Positions 45,690 through 59,547 of a stretch of 64,000 bases of DNA are shown piece after piece. Each line of letters begins with the position of its first letter. Position 1 is the stretch's first letter. The stretch covers positions 15,903,511-15,967,510 of the forward strand of contig NC_080723.1 of assembly GCF_019097595.1 (NCBI RefSeq), in the 5' to 3' direction. A program made the position numbers and the translations under genes. This stretch comes from Hemibagrus wyckioides. Taxonomy: Eukaryota > Chordata > Actinopteri > Siluriformes > Bagridae. Below the pieces are notes generated by a model. That model searched no databases and was not told the origin of the DNA. It worked only from the letters and a program-made list of their open reading frames with translations.

Positions 45690-48600
45690 TTTAATCTGAT
45701 ACACTGCGTTTAACTACTATGCACCTCTGTGCCTGAACAGCAAAATTATCTGTCTTCTTTTCTCACTGCTAGAAACATTATGATTCTACACTCTAATCCT
45801 ATTAGAATCCCATTAGATTAGTGTCCCCTACAGTTATGATAATGTGACTAATCTAAGCACTCTGTGCACAACAGCACCACTGGGATAACTAGCACACATT
45901 CATAATGAGATTAACAACAAAACACTTGAGGAAGACAACAAAGTTCACCCAGGCAAATTGAATGTCAAAATGGCACTGATGGACTCAATCCAGAGAAACA
46001 GTCAAAACATTTCAAAAGCCTATAGTGTTAACCAATAAAACTATTGCTTTGCAGGAATGTAGGTCATCATTTCAGGTTATGAGTTTAAGCTTTTGTATAA
46101 CAGCAGTTTAATTCTGAATGATGTGAACACAGCGTTGGCTTTTAATCACTTGTGATAATTCAGTCTAATAAAGCTGAATTTTGTGCTATCAGTGGCTAAA
46201 ATGAAAGTGTGCCACAATAATACATTTACATGGTTGGTGATCTTTAAAAGCTAGTTCACTGATATATTAATAATTAACAGTTTATGTACAACAGGATACT
46301 TCTCCGATACTTTTAGAATACTTTTCTAGTCAAACATTTGTTTACCACAATGAAGCATTTAACTTCAAAGTCATATTGAAACAGTGGAATAAAATATAGT
46401 ACAAATGGTATACATAAATGTCTCAAAATTACATTTTCATTGTTATTGTGCTGTTAGTCCAATAGTAACAATATTCCTCCATCACTCCTATGATTTATCA
46501 TTTAGCTCCACTTTTCATGCTCTATTCCTATTTCACGCTCTATTTTTTTAAAACACAAGGACATGGGTCTTCACACACACACACACACACACACAGATCT
46601 CTCTGCAAGTAGCTGCAGGAAGCCAGGACACACACACTGACACACCTTGTCTTACAATACTGTTATATAATTAATAATGCAACAAATTAATTCTAAAATC
46701 TAATTCCAAATCTAACAACAACCATAATCTCAGAAACAATTTATCTTGGTGAGGGCCAGCAAAATGCTGTCAGTTCCTCCCTGAACCTATCACAATTTTC
46801 CATTCAGTAAATATGGATGCTAATCATACATTTTAACTACATCCACTAAAGACATTTAATATTCACATTTCACTTTCTTGAACATTTCCTCAAATATATA
46901 TTTGAACATTTCATTTGATATTTTGTATTAATTTTTTAATCAGGTAATATTGAGTATATAGAATTTATAAAAGGTCCAGTTTAAAATGGAAAAAAAAACA
47001 ATTAATAATAATTCTATAAGTGTGAGGTTAACCAAGTAAGGAAATGCAAAAGGAAAGCAAGACACAGGGAAGGTGAATTCAGCCATAATTCAGCGAAATG
47101 ACAGAAAGCAATCTGTGGGCAAACTGAATTATTAACTGAATTATAAAGTGTCCTACATTTCAGATTGCTTCGATAAACACACTTGTAAGTGAAAGATTGT
47201 GTGAGTGTAAGAATAAAGGAGCAAATAGAGATGGAAGGATTCTAAATTTTTAAAACATCTTTAATTTATACACTTACCTATTTAAAGATTAGACACACTT
47301 TACCTTCCAGTACCCTCAACAACACCCTATTAAAGACAACAGATCTCATGTGCAACTTGCAGCACACTGTTCCTGCCAATTAAAATAACATGAAAAACAA
47401 GTATTCAGTTCTCATCTTCAGCATTATGCTGCTGAAGAATCCCATTCACTGATCCAACTTAAAATCATTTCTCCAAGTTTTTCTGGCAAAAGAAAAACAC
47501 AATTTTATATGTACTGACCAATAACAAGGTCCCAATCTGAGAAATTCAAATATCCTTATTGGACAAAAACATGAACAAATAAAGCACACACTTGGCAGTC
47601 TCTGGTTTAAAACACAGTTCCCCAATAAGCCAACAAGAATGTTTATTGTTCTGCTGTTTCATCCTGTATTACTCATCAGTGCAACATACTGCTATCTTTA
47701 GCACTGATAACTCCTAATACACTCCTCATATTACACTCTGATCTATAAGAAGTTTTTGCCGTCACTGCTGTAGTTCCTTACATGAGCCCCTTGTATACCT
47801 CATACCCATGCCAGTGCTGTGTATGGCCACAACTTACTCTTACTGAAGGTCAGTAAGATCCCTCTGAGGTACCCTGGCACTTTTGTCATTGTCAGAATTA
47901 AGCCCAAAGCTTAATGATTTATGATGTAGTCAAATAGCATCCTGACATACTGTGACCGCTAACATATAGCAATTACAGTATGTCACAGTATGATTTGTTG
48001 CAACCAGTAATTTGTTGGTCAAAAAAGGGTCAAGTAAAGAAATTACATTCTGGCACAAAAGAGTCATGTGTTGTTAGTGCTTGAGTTCAGATAAAAGCTC
48101 CCTGCAGTATCACACTCTTCCAATTTATAAATCAAAGTACATTTAACATCCCACTCCAACATACTGATATCTATAAAACAGACTTTTGTTTAATTTCTTT
48201 TTCTTTTCTAATCAAACAAAAATTGCACCTTGTTTCAGTGATCTCTTTATTAAAGGTCAATTAATGTTAAAATATAAAAAATATATATACATGAAAGAAC
48301 AAAACGGTTAAACATTCAATAATGTTTGTTTAATATTATGACTTAATAATAATCTTTTTATCTGTTAAACTCACCCTAAAACTAACCTTAGACTTTTTTG
48401 AGACGAGATAAATAAGGCAAAAAATTAGAAATTGTGTTGCACTTTTGCTCTCCCATGGAAACAGCACCTTCAAATACTTTTTAAATTCTTCATATTATTA
48501 AAAGTAATTTATATTTTGTGAATATCGTGTGTATAAAACCTATAGTACCTGTAAAACTCAGAAATGTAGAAAGAATAGTAAAAACCACCTCCACAAATTC

Positions 48601-49160
48601 CTATTTTACATACACACAAAGAAAAACACTGGTAGACTTGTAGCATTAGCAATGTACAGGGTATGATTATAATATGATTATGATAATTGTCACTTGAGTG
48701 TTTTTTTAACATGGTGTTTTAGTTAGATTTCTAACTATTTGTAGGGGGAACAGCTGCAAAGTCATGGTCGACAGCAGAAGCCACAGACACTTTTTTGGCT
48801 TTTCAGTGGAGATAGTGGACTGGAGGAGGGATCTCAGTATGTATGGGGATATATATATCAACATTTTTGCAAAAATAAAACTAACAAATCAAATAAGATG
48901 CACAAATATTACTTAAACCAATCACAGCAGATATCTGCTCAAACAAACAACAAGCACCAAGGTGGGACTTCTGCAGCTCATTGTTCACTAGAAAATATGA
49001 TGACACAGTCATTTTGTGGATGTTTGGAGAACACTGGCTGGCACATGCAAGAGTAAAAAAGGTTCACAATTTATTTGTACTGCTGCGCAACAGGACCCAA
49101 CGTTCTCAGAGAAAATCTCAAAGAGGCCCAATCATTTGTTACAATGAGTTTTTATAAACC
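45690..49160. other. Gap segment with no gene seen
   Basis: AT-rich DNA with a short (CA)n run at about 46574-46595 and an 11-base-arm inverted repeat (CATACTGTGAC, 47946-47956, with GTCACAGTATG, 47982-47992). No coding region or protocadherin constant exon recognised. Confidence 0.45.
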
Positions 49161-49172
49161 TGATTCAAACAC

Positions 49173-49175
49173 AGC

Positions 49176-49263
<88 letters not shown>

Positions 49264-49265
49264 AA
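49173..49265. repeat. (GAAA)n microsatellite
   Basis: About 23 units. The Lys-Glu-Arg-Lys frame through it is not a protein. Confidence 0.95.
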
Positions 49266-49555
49266 AACATTGCCACACATTAGCTACATTATAACACCTG
49301 ATCAGGACAACATTACAAGGTCTGCTGAAGCTGATTTTTAGACTTGAGTCTCACCATCTCATCTCCAGCACATTCTGACCCTCTAACAAGTCACCCAAAC
49401 AATCTCTGGTCACAAAAAACTTCTAGTCACAAATAATTTTTGTCACGTACAAAGAAGTGCAGAATTTCCTCCGTTAAAATTTTCCATCACAATTCCCCCC
49501 TTTTGTCCTTTTGTACAACACACAAAAAACTCCTGCAATCAGTTGACATCCACAT

Positions 49556-50100
49556 CAGTGGCGGCCAGTCAATAGGGGGTGCTGGGGCACCGCCTCCTTA
49601 ATGTTAGCCAGAGAAGAATGCCACTTTAACATGTTAACCATAATTATATATTTTAATAATGAAATAAAATCATTTAGTTGTACTATTTCACTGTTAGTCA
49701 TATTATCATTTATTTAAAATAAAACAACCAAAACTGTATTTCGTTCATACACGTGTGTGGAGCGCCTGACAAAAGAGTGTGTATGTAGGTCCAGCAGATT
49801 GTCAGTTAACGGACAGGTACTGAGTAATGTGGAAGCAAGCAAAATATCTCCAGATGAAAGAAAATTTGGTTCTCTTGTTACAAAAATACACTTTAACAGT
49901 CAATCTTACACTGTGTTTTTTCAGCCCTTCTTATTGAATGCATTGGCCATGCTGTCAATGGAAAACAGACTGGTGATTGAGATGACTGACTTTAACCAGA
50001 AGGTTATTGAGAAATTGTATCTGGAAACTGTATCTGGAAGAAAAAAAGGAGAGCAAAATTTCTTTTCAAGTTGTGCCACTGCCCTGTGATTAGGCAGCAT
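49556..50100 (+). mobile_element. hAT-type DNA transposon remnant
   Basis: Begins CAGTGGCGGCCAGTC...GGGGCACCGCC, a hAT-like end. Further right a plus-strand frame (about 49757-50089) carries LNALAMLSMENRLVIEMTDF, then NQKVIEK, resembling the conserved C-terminal dimerisation region of hAT transposases. The core of the transposase and the other end are missing. Confidence 0.55.
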
Positions 50101-50970
50101 TTCAGTGTGTGTGTGCGTGTGTGTGTGTTTAATGATTACCCTCATTACTTCATTACTGATAATAAACCCACATTGAACTCAAATTCACTGATTAATAGTA
50201 CATTTATTGCATGCTTAACTGTTGATTTAACAGTAATATTTTCAATATTATATCTTAGCAGTAATTATACACAATCACCTGATTAATAGCTATTTACAGT
50301 CCTGCATTACTAACAGTTTTATTTTAAGTTTGTTTAACCCCCTCACAAAAAAATAGCACCAGCTGCAACTGATCCATATAATTCCTAAATATTCAAGAGA
50401 AGTAACTATGAATCAATTTGTACAAGTGTTATGAATATGCCAGGTAGTTCTCTTGTAGACTGTTCTGTCAAGCAAGAAAAAAAATCAGGCATGAATGAGA
50501 ATTACTTATTAACTTATGATAACCCTTACTTATGATTCACAGGTAGAACTGGAAGAGCCCCAGTACATCAACAAAATGCCAGCAAGAGACAGAGAACCAA
50601 TCTCAACAATAAGAATCCTCTCTCTCCTCCTCTTCCTCTTGTTAACACATTTCCCTCAGGACAGATATTGCCTCCTCCGAAGATGCAGCTGGACCAAGGC
50701 CTGCTCTTCTCTAGTAATGATCATTTGCACTCTCTGACACCATGACAAATTTTCCCTTAATGCATTGTATACATATCGGAAGTATTTTTGACTCTAGATT
50801 CCTATTTAAGCATTTCATCAACACACACACACACACACGCACACACACGCAAGAGAAAGAGAGAGATGTTTGTGACTCCTGCATAAGATTATGTTTGGTT
50901 TTGAGTTTTTGTTTAAAATAGCTTCTATCTCCAGCTGGTTTGCAGGCTGTTGCAGTTACGAAACCTGCTT

Positions 50971-50993
50971 CTCTCTCTCTGTCTCTCTCTCTG

Positions 50994-51032
<39 letters not shown>

Positions 51033-51033
51033 T
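50971..51033. repeat. (TC)n(CA)n microsatellite
   Basis: CT run with interruptions, followed by a CA run. Confidence 0.9.
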
Positions 51034-52232
51034 TCATATAATTACAGACAGATCACACGGATGAGTCACAACTCTTCCCGCCAACTCAATCTGTGTTTAT
51101 ATACTTCCTGCCCCCCCACCCCCCCGCATGCTACAAACATCCCACACCATTTTTACACTTCTATAACTTCAACTATTTTTGTATGCTGTCCTGCAAGTTA
51201 TATTTCTATTCACCCTTTTAATTCCTCTACACCAAAGTCTCATGTTCTAAAAATCTAAAATGTGTTGTTATCTATTTACTTATTCCTTCTTGCTATGTCA
51301 TTGAGCTACACTAAATTATAAAAAAATAAATAAAAAAAACTGTTATTAGCAATTAATTGCACTCTGTCCTTTAGTATACATTGTATGCAAATGTAATCTA
51401 TTTGACTCCTTAAAGGATATTCTGATTTTTGAGGCATTAATAGTTTTATGAATAGAATATGGTACATATAATGGCTGTTAAAACAACTAGGTGGCCATTG
51501 GAGGGCTACATTTAATCCATGTTTTTATTCATACCTAATGTTAAATCATGTGTATGTGACTAAACAGAACTGAGCCACCAGACGAATGACCTGACCTACA
51601 GCATGTCAAATACCCATCAAAGCTGAAAACTAATTCCAATAATTCATGTCCTGTGTGTAAATCTTAAACCTCAAATCTTATTTTGAACAGTAAAACTGCT
51701 TCTATAAAGGCCACAGACCTGACCCTGTTAAGCTGTAATGGACCCATCAGACTCAAAATAATATATTCAACTAAATTATTACTAAACTAAATTGTTAATG
51801 ATTGTGTTATACCACATTTTGAAATAAAATAACAAATGTAAGATTGACCTGAAATAATTTACCATAACTGCTTTACTTAGTGGAATGCATTTGCATGGTG
51901 GAAGGAAACATGACAACCAGAAAGGCCACAACATGGACACACGAGAGCAAGTACAGAAACACAGACAGAAACCCAAGCTCAAACCAAGATGGTTGCAATA
52001 ATGAAGCAATAGTGAAGGGCAAGTGAAGCAATAATGCTACTAGGTGCAGCACTGTGCTGCCAACAGCATATAGTATTAAATCATAATACAGACAATAAAT
52101 CTGTTCTGTTGTCTTGACAACCCTTCTGAATTTTAGTATCATGTTAACATAACACTCATTATGATGTAAGGCTTTATCAAGTACATCACCAAGCCCACTC
52201 ACATATGTCAATGTGGTCATCCATTTCATCAG

Positions 52233-52253
52233 TTCAGCACCATGGACACTAGC
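52233..52253 (+). promoter_or_regulatory. RE1/NRSE-like site in the exon-free gap
   Basis: TTCAGCACC-AT-GGACACTAGC has one mismatch at the last core base (GGACAC for GGACAG). It overlaps AGCCACCTGCT (52251-52261), whose reverse strand AGCAGGTGGC is a CTCF-like core. Confidence 0.55.
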
Positions 52254-52469
52254 CACCTGCTCACATTCAGCCCATGCCTACACATTTTTTATCAGTCATG
52301 TCAACCATGACTAATCAATATTAGATGTCTTTCTTAGATGTGTCTTCTAACCAACAAACTTTTGCTATAATGTAACAGCCTTCATTGTCTTCATGTATGC
52401 TTTACTCCAATAAATCACTGAGAATACGTTTTATACGCTGTCTAAAGTTCTGTCATAGTTCTTTTATAA

Positions 52470-52528
52470 TCATTCATTCATTCATTCATTCATTCATTCA
52501 TTCATTCATTCATTCATTCATTCATTCA
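52470..52528. repeat. (ATTC)n microsatellite
   Basis: About 14 tandem ATTC units. Confidence 0.95.
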
Positions 52529-53888
52529 CTGATCTTCATTAAGCACTTTTGTTCTTTATCATCGGAGCCTACCGTAGAAATATTAGATGTGAAGTGGAAA
52601 TACACCTTGGATGCAATGCAAGTTCATTGAATGGCACTGTACATGCACACACCCAGACACACACATCTGCATGGTCGTTAAAACCTGGAGCCAACTGAGA
52701 ATCAACAGTCCACACTGAAATGTTTTGGGAGGTATGGGAACCTGGAGAAACCTACACAGACATTGAAAGAACATGTGAAAATGTGCACAGACAGTAACAT
52801 GAGCTCAGGAACAAAGCACAGTCCCTTATATGGCAATGCTTTCACTGCAGCACTGTGCCACATTGTTATATGATAATCTTGCAAAAAAACAAAAATGAAT
52901 ACTAGAGTATAATATTTCAGTGGCCATATTATTCAGATTTAAAGCATGCTATTTTATATAATCATTTTGAACCAGTTAATGATGTATCTTATTATTTATT
53001 TGATTTATTTTTATGGTGATCACTATACATCAGATCAAAAAGAAGAATAGTGTAATACTAATAATAGATACTAATTATAGTAATAGTACATTTATATATT
53101 ATATACTTATTGTATTTATATAATAGTATATTTACTGGCACCTCTGTAGTATCAGAGCACATTTTGCAATGTACACATCCCTTAAGACCTGCTATCAACA
53201 TTTTGGTTCTTAATCAGTTTTTCTTCTTCTGATTCAATGTGTGTGTGTGTGTGTGTGCGTGTTTAATATCATTGCTTATTTTCCATAGTGTCTTTAATTC
53301 ATGCTTCTTTGAGTTATTGGCTCTTTTGTGCATTTGCATCCACTGCTTGCTTGTGCTGTATCATTGATCAATGCCTTACAATGCAGTACTTCATCTTCTC
53401 CACTGGTGTATTCCAAATACATTTTCACCAATCTGGCTGCTGCACTGGTGTTAATGCACAAGATTATGGGATACACAAAACAATAAAGGATCCATGAATA
53501 CTTTCAAATCATATAGATGTAGCTCAGTAGACATTTTCATATACAAACATGCTCATAATTCCTATTGTTCATATAAAGTCTGCTACTGCCCAAAAAAGTC
53601 AGCATTAGCTACAGTTTAGCGACACTAATTGTTACAGAGTACTGTTATCATGACACTCTTTGTTAACCATGCAAATACAGAGCAATAATGTTTTTGGATT
53701 TCGCAAAAGCACAGGAAAAAAAACAACAAACAAAAATGATAAATAATCAAATCTGCCTCATTTCTAGTGCAGCGGTCTCTCTTTTTTTTTAAAGATGCTT
53801 AAATGGTTTATGTGGAAAAAGCACAATCTGCACAAAAAAACATCATAATCTGTTTGTTATGTGCATGATGTAATGTACGTAATGTACG

Positions 53889-53891
<3 letters not shown>

Positions 53892-53966
<75 letters not shown>
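53892..53966. repeat. (AT)n microsatellite
   Basis: Long AT run, followed by AT runs broken by AGAGCATATATAT. Confidence 0.95.
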
Positions 53967-53969
<3 letters not shown>

Positions 53970-56948
53970 AAATAGAGCATATATATATATACATATATAG
54001 AGCATATATATAGAGCATTGTATATATATATATACAAAAGAGCTTAGAGGGTCAGTTTTGGCTACCACAGCAACTGATTCAATACAGCAGACTATAACCT
54101 TCTTGAGGTAAGAGTCCAGATACTGCAGCTGCAGTGGAGACCATAGAAACTGCAGTAGCAGCGATAAAAGTACTGCTGAGCCTCCCACTGGATAAAGCTC
54201 TCAGGACTACAGACTGCATAACCATTATCCTTTCAAACAGATCCTTTTTATTAATGTATTCACTAAATTAAGGGCTATATTAAAAAATCTGAAAAAGTAG
54301 CAGAGCAAACAGGGAGGAAAGAGAACAATGGAGGTGAGGCTGAGCCAAGACTGAGTCAAATGAAGGGAATAAGAGGGAGAGAGAGACCGAATGTGTATGT
54401 ATGTGCTGAAGGGGGAGGGGGGCTGTATTTTTACCACTTCTACACAGATAGAAGATTCAGTACTGTTATTCATGAGATAGATAGCTCTACAGCATCTTTA
54501 AAATAAGAGATTCCGAATGTTTTATGACAATATAATTTTCTACACAGCAGCAATACCAATCATTTACTTTACGTATTCATTAATTTACTTTATGCAACCA
54601 GTCAGGGCTGGATTTATGTTTTTGGACTATGTGTAAAGAGTGAGAATTGATTCAGATGTAATACCTGACCATCACAGGACACCATGCACCATGAACTCAT
54701 ATACTCATTCACACCAAATGTAATTAGCATAATCAGCCCTCTTATCTGCACATTTTTTCACAATATAAGGAAACCAGAGAATCCAAAGGAAACCCACCCA
54801 AACACAGGGAGAACAGGTGAAACTCTGAACAGACAGTAACAGAAGCTCTAAACAATAATAGATAATCATCAGATATGCCAATGATTAGAATCGAGCAAAA
54901 AAATATTATGTTTACATAATTCAATAGGGAAAATCATATTTTCTTCCAGAAGGTTATACTGTTAAAAAATATAAAACCTTTTGCATTTATATCATTTATT
55001 ATATAATAAACTAAAAAGACACTTTTACTATTAAACTAGTCTGTTTTTTTTCATTAAATTGTAATAAATGTTATTTAAATTTTTCCTTACTCACTTATAA
55101 AATAAAATAGCTATTCTTTTCTGAAAATGCAGTCACCTGTTTTAAGTAAAAAAAACTTAAAAAATCTTACTTTGTTCTTTTTTATAATTATTGAAAAGAC
55201 CAACAAAACCTAATGTTTTTAACAAAAAGCAGTAAATTACTAGTAAATTATTACTCATTTGAGACAGCAAGATATTGATATTAGAAAAATCATAAAGATA
55301 TTACCAAAAGAACTAACTACCAGAATAGCTTGCAAACTGGCAGGAGAAGTAGGGCCTAGACATTTCCTAGTACTGCATTGCTCTTCTATTGTGTATTATG
55401 CTGTGTATGTGCCTGAGTAAATGTCTTTCTTTCTCAATAAAAGATCAGGAAGCTGTAATGGAAAAAAATAATCTTTTGTACTTTTTTACCAATCATGAAC
55501 ACAGATATGAATTTACACTAAAGAGCTTTACTGCTTATAACCCAGTATAATGCTGTTATGCTACCACAGACATGCCTGCTGTTACTTATCTTGTTTTGTA
55601 CAGAACGTTCTAACTGTTGCCTTTGTCTGCAGCTTTGCTCTGACCTTGGCCCAGGCCCTTCAACTGACAAGAAACTGGCTGTGATTAGTTTTATATTTTG
55701 TTTTTGCCTCTGTTTCTTTGTAGGAGTGGCAAAATTCAAGAAAGTGCATGAGAAACACTGTATACAAAGAGAGCAAAGAAAGGGGAAGTGCCTCTCTCTG
55801 TGCTCATTCCTGAGCAAAATTTTTAAAATCACACCTCTGTGATTTTACCTTTTGAATTAAGACGGATTTCGACCACAAAGCAAAGACACAATCAAGCAAG
55901 AATAAAAAACCCTGATAGCTGGGGCACTAAAAAGGAGGGAAATAAAGTATAATAAAACAAACAGAATGAGTCAGCAAATATAATAAAAGAAGACCTTTTC
56001 TGGAGTCAAAATCAAGATTGATTACTAACAACCGTAAAATTTCACAGTAATATACAGCATTTTCTTTTTTTCTATATACCACAATCACCTTTAACAATCA
56101 CCATCCATCCATCATTTTTGAATGCAACATAAAGGTAAATAACATCATACTAAGAAATTAAAATAACTTTTGTGAGATATTACGCAATATCACACAAGAG
56201 GGAATGCAGTTATATCAGCACCCTGAGATCTGGTCATAGGTAATCAGGATGTGTATTCAGCAGAGTTCTAGAACAAAGTCGTGGTTTTAAATGTTAGATT
56301 TCATGGAAGGTTTATGGAATTAGCTAAGCAGAGTCTGGTCACATTATAACATCACTACCTTAAGCTACTGGACAGTTTAGCTAAGCTAGTAGCTTCACTC
56401 CCCAGCACTGACATCAATTAAGCATCTGGCAGTATAAAAGAATGCATTTTCAGATATTAGTTATTTACCATTATTTTTTTTTCTAAACATGTTAATCGAC
56501 TGCAATTTATTGCACATTGCTGCCTTTAAATAACTGTTCCCTTCCTTAGAAATGTCACTTTTGCCTTATTCTCTTTTGTTGTTTCAGCTGTGCATTTTTA
56601 ATACAGCAGAGCTGATCATTTTAGCTCTTAATTGTCGAACACAGAAATTGCCCTGTTAACAGTATGTCTGCAGCTCAGTGTACTTTTAAATGTGTGGTAA
56701 GTGGTGGTACAGTACCCTAGTTAGAAAATGCTGTCTATATGCATACATTGTGTTACACCTCATATTCTACTATAAAATACTGTAGTACATTTTACAGCAA
56801 ATTGTTCAAATAAATTACAGTTGTAAAAGTACTGACAGCTGTAGTCAAGAGCATTTTACTGTAAACCTAATATTTTACAGTAATGTATGGTAATACATTT
56901 TGCAGCAATTACCTATTGAAATGAATTATGGTAGTGCTACTGTAAATA

Positions 56949-56992
56949 TACAGTAAAATACTGGCAATCAAAGCTGCCAGTATTTTACTGTA
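56949..56992. repeat. Perfect hairpin, possible MITE remnant
   Basis: Arms of 18 bases (TACAGTAAAATACTGGCA and its complement) flank an 8-base loop. Related TACAGTAATGTA-type pieces occur from about 56760, suggesting a small inverted-repeat element about 200 bases past the donor of exon 12. Confidence 0.5.
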
Positions 56993-57192
56993 ATTATTTT
57001 TAGGATATTTTTTTAGAATGCAAATACCAAGAAAGATTTCACAACCGCAAATATTTGTTACAAATGCTGATTAGAATACTTACTACATCTGGTGTCGCTA
57101 TAATTAATTTAAAAAGCTTAAATGTTTTAATGAGTCCATAACAAAAAAATATTTTGTATATTTTATCAGGTCTACACTAAACAATGTCTTAC

Positions 57193-59547
57193 CTCTCTAG
57201 ATGTTCTCCTCCTGTGATCTTGTACCACTAGAGTATTTCCACTACTGCCAGGAACTATAGTAGAACCGATACTCATCCTGGAACCAACTAATGTGTACCG
57301 TTTATCTCCGGATCTGTACTGGATGCTGTGACATAGTGTCCCATCATAAGCTGTATCTTGTAAATACTTGGAAAGGTTGTCTGTAGATTTGGAGCATTGC
57401 ATTACTATTAACACAATGATACTGATGATAAAAAGCACTGAAACTGAACCCAGAGTGATAATTAAATAAAATGCAATATTATTATCCCCCTCCTCTTTGA
57501 CTGCATTTTTGACATTGGAAGCTGCAAAAGGTTCTTTGGGCTCCACAAGCCTAATAATCACAGTTGCAGTGGCCGAAAGTGAAATATTTCCATTGTCTTT
57601 GACCAATATGACAAGTTTGTGTTCAGCCTCATCTGTTTCGGTGAATGAGCGAAGGGTCCTTATCTGTCCTGTGTAGCGATCCAAACCAAAGAGACTATGG
57701 TCACTCACTTCTTGTAGTGAAAATAATAACCAGCCGTTGTATCCGATATCTGCGTCATAGGCTCTCACTTTAGTTACCAAATGTCCTGCATTGCCATTGC
57801 GGGGAATCTCCTCCACACCTTCAGCAGAACCGTTACCGCTGACTGGATATAAGATCACTGGAACATTATCATTTTGATCCAGAATAAACACATTTACTGT
57901 TACATTACTGCTCAATGATGGATTTCCAGAATCTGTAGCAACAACATGAAAGTGGAATGCTTTAACTGCTTCAAAGTCAAAGCTTTTCAGTGTGTATATC
58001 TCTCCATTTTCAGGGTTTATGTTTAGAAAGGATGTATACTTGTTTTGATCAGTAGTGTCCCTCAGAATTTGATAGGAAATCATGGCATTTTCATCTAAAT
58101 CACGGTCACTAGCAGATACAGAGAACATGGATGTGCCCGGTACATTATTTTCAGTAATATAGAAGATGTATGGGTTGAGAGAAAATTCTGGACTATTATC
58201 ATTTACATCAGATAGTTGAACAGTGATAGATTTAAATGATGATAATACTGGCTGACCTGCATCTTGTGCTACTAATGTAATGTCATACTGTAATATTTTC
58301 TCCCTGTCAAGTAATGATGCAGTTGTCAATGAATAAATGTTATGCTGTGAGGTCTGCATTAACTTGAAAGGTATTTCTTCAAGTACAGAACAGGACACTT
58401 TTCCATTTAAACCAGAATCTAAATCACTCACACTAATTAACGCAACTGTAGTACCCAACTTCGTATCCTCTGGTACTGTGCTCGAAAATGACGTCACTTC
58501 AATTTCCGGCGCGTTATCATTTACGTCAACAATTTGTATTAGTATACTTTTATCGGCTGTCAGTGGTGCAATTGCTTTATCCGATGCTTGAATATCAATT
58601 TCATAGTGGTCTTTTTCCTCAAAATCGATTTGTCCTTTTACAACTATTTCGCCTGTGACTGGATCCAGATCAAAAAGTTTGCGCAAGTCACTGTCTACAT
58701 CGTGGCCAAAAATGAAAAACACTTCACCATTTACACCATCATCTGTGTCAGTTGCATTTACCTGCACAACCGTTGTACCTATGGGCACGTTTTCGCTAAG
58801 CTTCAAGGAATACGAGTCTTTAGTAAAAACCGGAATGTTGTCATTTATATCTAATACATCTATAGTTATCTCCAAAGACCCCGATTTTGGCGGTTTTCCG
58901 CCGTCCAACGCTGTGAGGAGGAGTTTAAGACTAGGACTAGTTTCCCTGTCTAACGATTTTTGTAAAATTAGAAACGGGATCTTTCGATCCGATCCTCTGT
59001 CTTTAACCTCGACTCGAAAATGTTCATTCTGACTGATTTTATACATTTGTACAGAATTCATCCCGCTATCTGGATCGCGTGCTGCTTGTATCTGAAAGCG
59101 TGAACCAGACACAGCGTTTTCGGAGATTTCCAAACGCTTTTCTATCTCAGGAAACATCGGAGCATGATCGTTTATGTCCACAACCTCAACCACTACATAA
59201 TGAATCTCTAAAGGATTTTCAAGGGCGATTTTTATATTAATCAAGCATGCGCTAATTCTCTCGCATACCTCCTCCCTGTCTATTTTCCCTGTAGTATACA
59301 AAACGCCATCATCCTGATTTAGATGGAACAGAGATTCTCCTGTAGCTGATACGACACGAAATCCTCGCTCCTTTAGACTTCTGTGATCAAGACCCAAATC
59401 CTTTGCGATATTTCCTACCATGGCGCCGTTTTCCTGCTCTTCTAGTATGGAATATTTTATCTGCGCCAGTGCTACTCTCCAAAATAGCAGCGGTAGTGCA
59501 AAAAGTATAAGGTACACTCGCCATGATGCTGATCCTCTTTGTTCCAT
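57193..59547 (-). CDS. Clustered protocadherin variable exon 12 ([14 protein letters not shown] subfamily)
   Basis: Complete variable exon of the second subfamily, 785 codons. ATG 59547 ([10 protein letters not shown]) is preceded in frame by a TTG at 59553, which I do not accept as the start. The signal peptide is about 1-28 (ending VALA|Q), followed by six EC repeats with linkers DINDH, DINDN, DVNDN, DVNDN and DQNDN. The membrane helix is [14 protein letters not shown]... followed by a short basic Cys/Ser motif and [18 protein letters not shown]. Coding ends ...RTSRE at donor GAG|GTAAGA, in phase 0 like the other subfamily. It is the last variable exon before a 20 kb gap. Alpha-type is the likelier identity from its upstream position, but the motif alone does not decide this. 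Confidence 0.94.

Larger units (their letters stand above)
52254..57190. other. Gap segment between the RE1-like site and exon 12
   Basis: AT-rich DNA with microsatellites (listed separately) and no recognisable exon. Scattered frames of up to about 130 codons have no familiar motif. Confidence 0.4.

Noticed and set aside
51873..52256. 127-codon minus-strand frame in the gap
   Set aside because: It starts at a GTG and has no recognisable domain. The hydrophobic end looks like AT-rich noncoding DNA.
55518..55842. About 100-codon frames on both strands
   Set aside because: They overlap each other without any domain or splice support. A TTTGTCTGCAG resembles an acceptor, but no partner exon was found.
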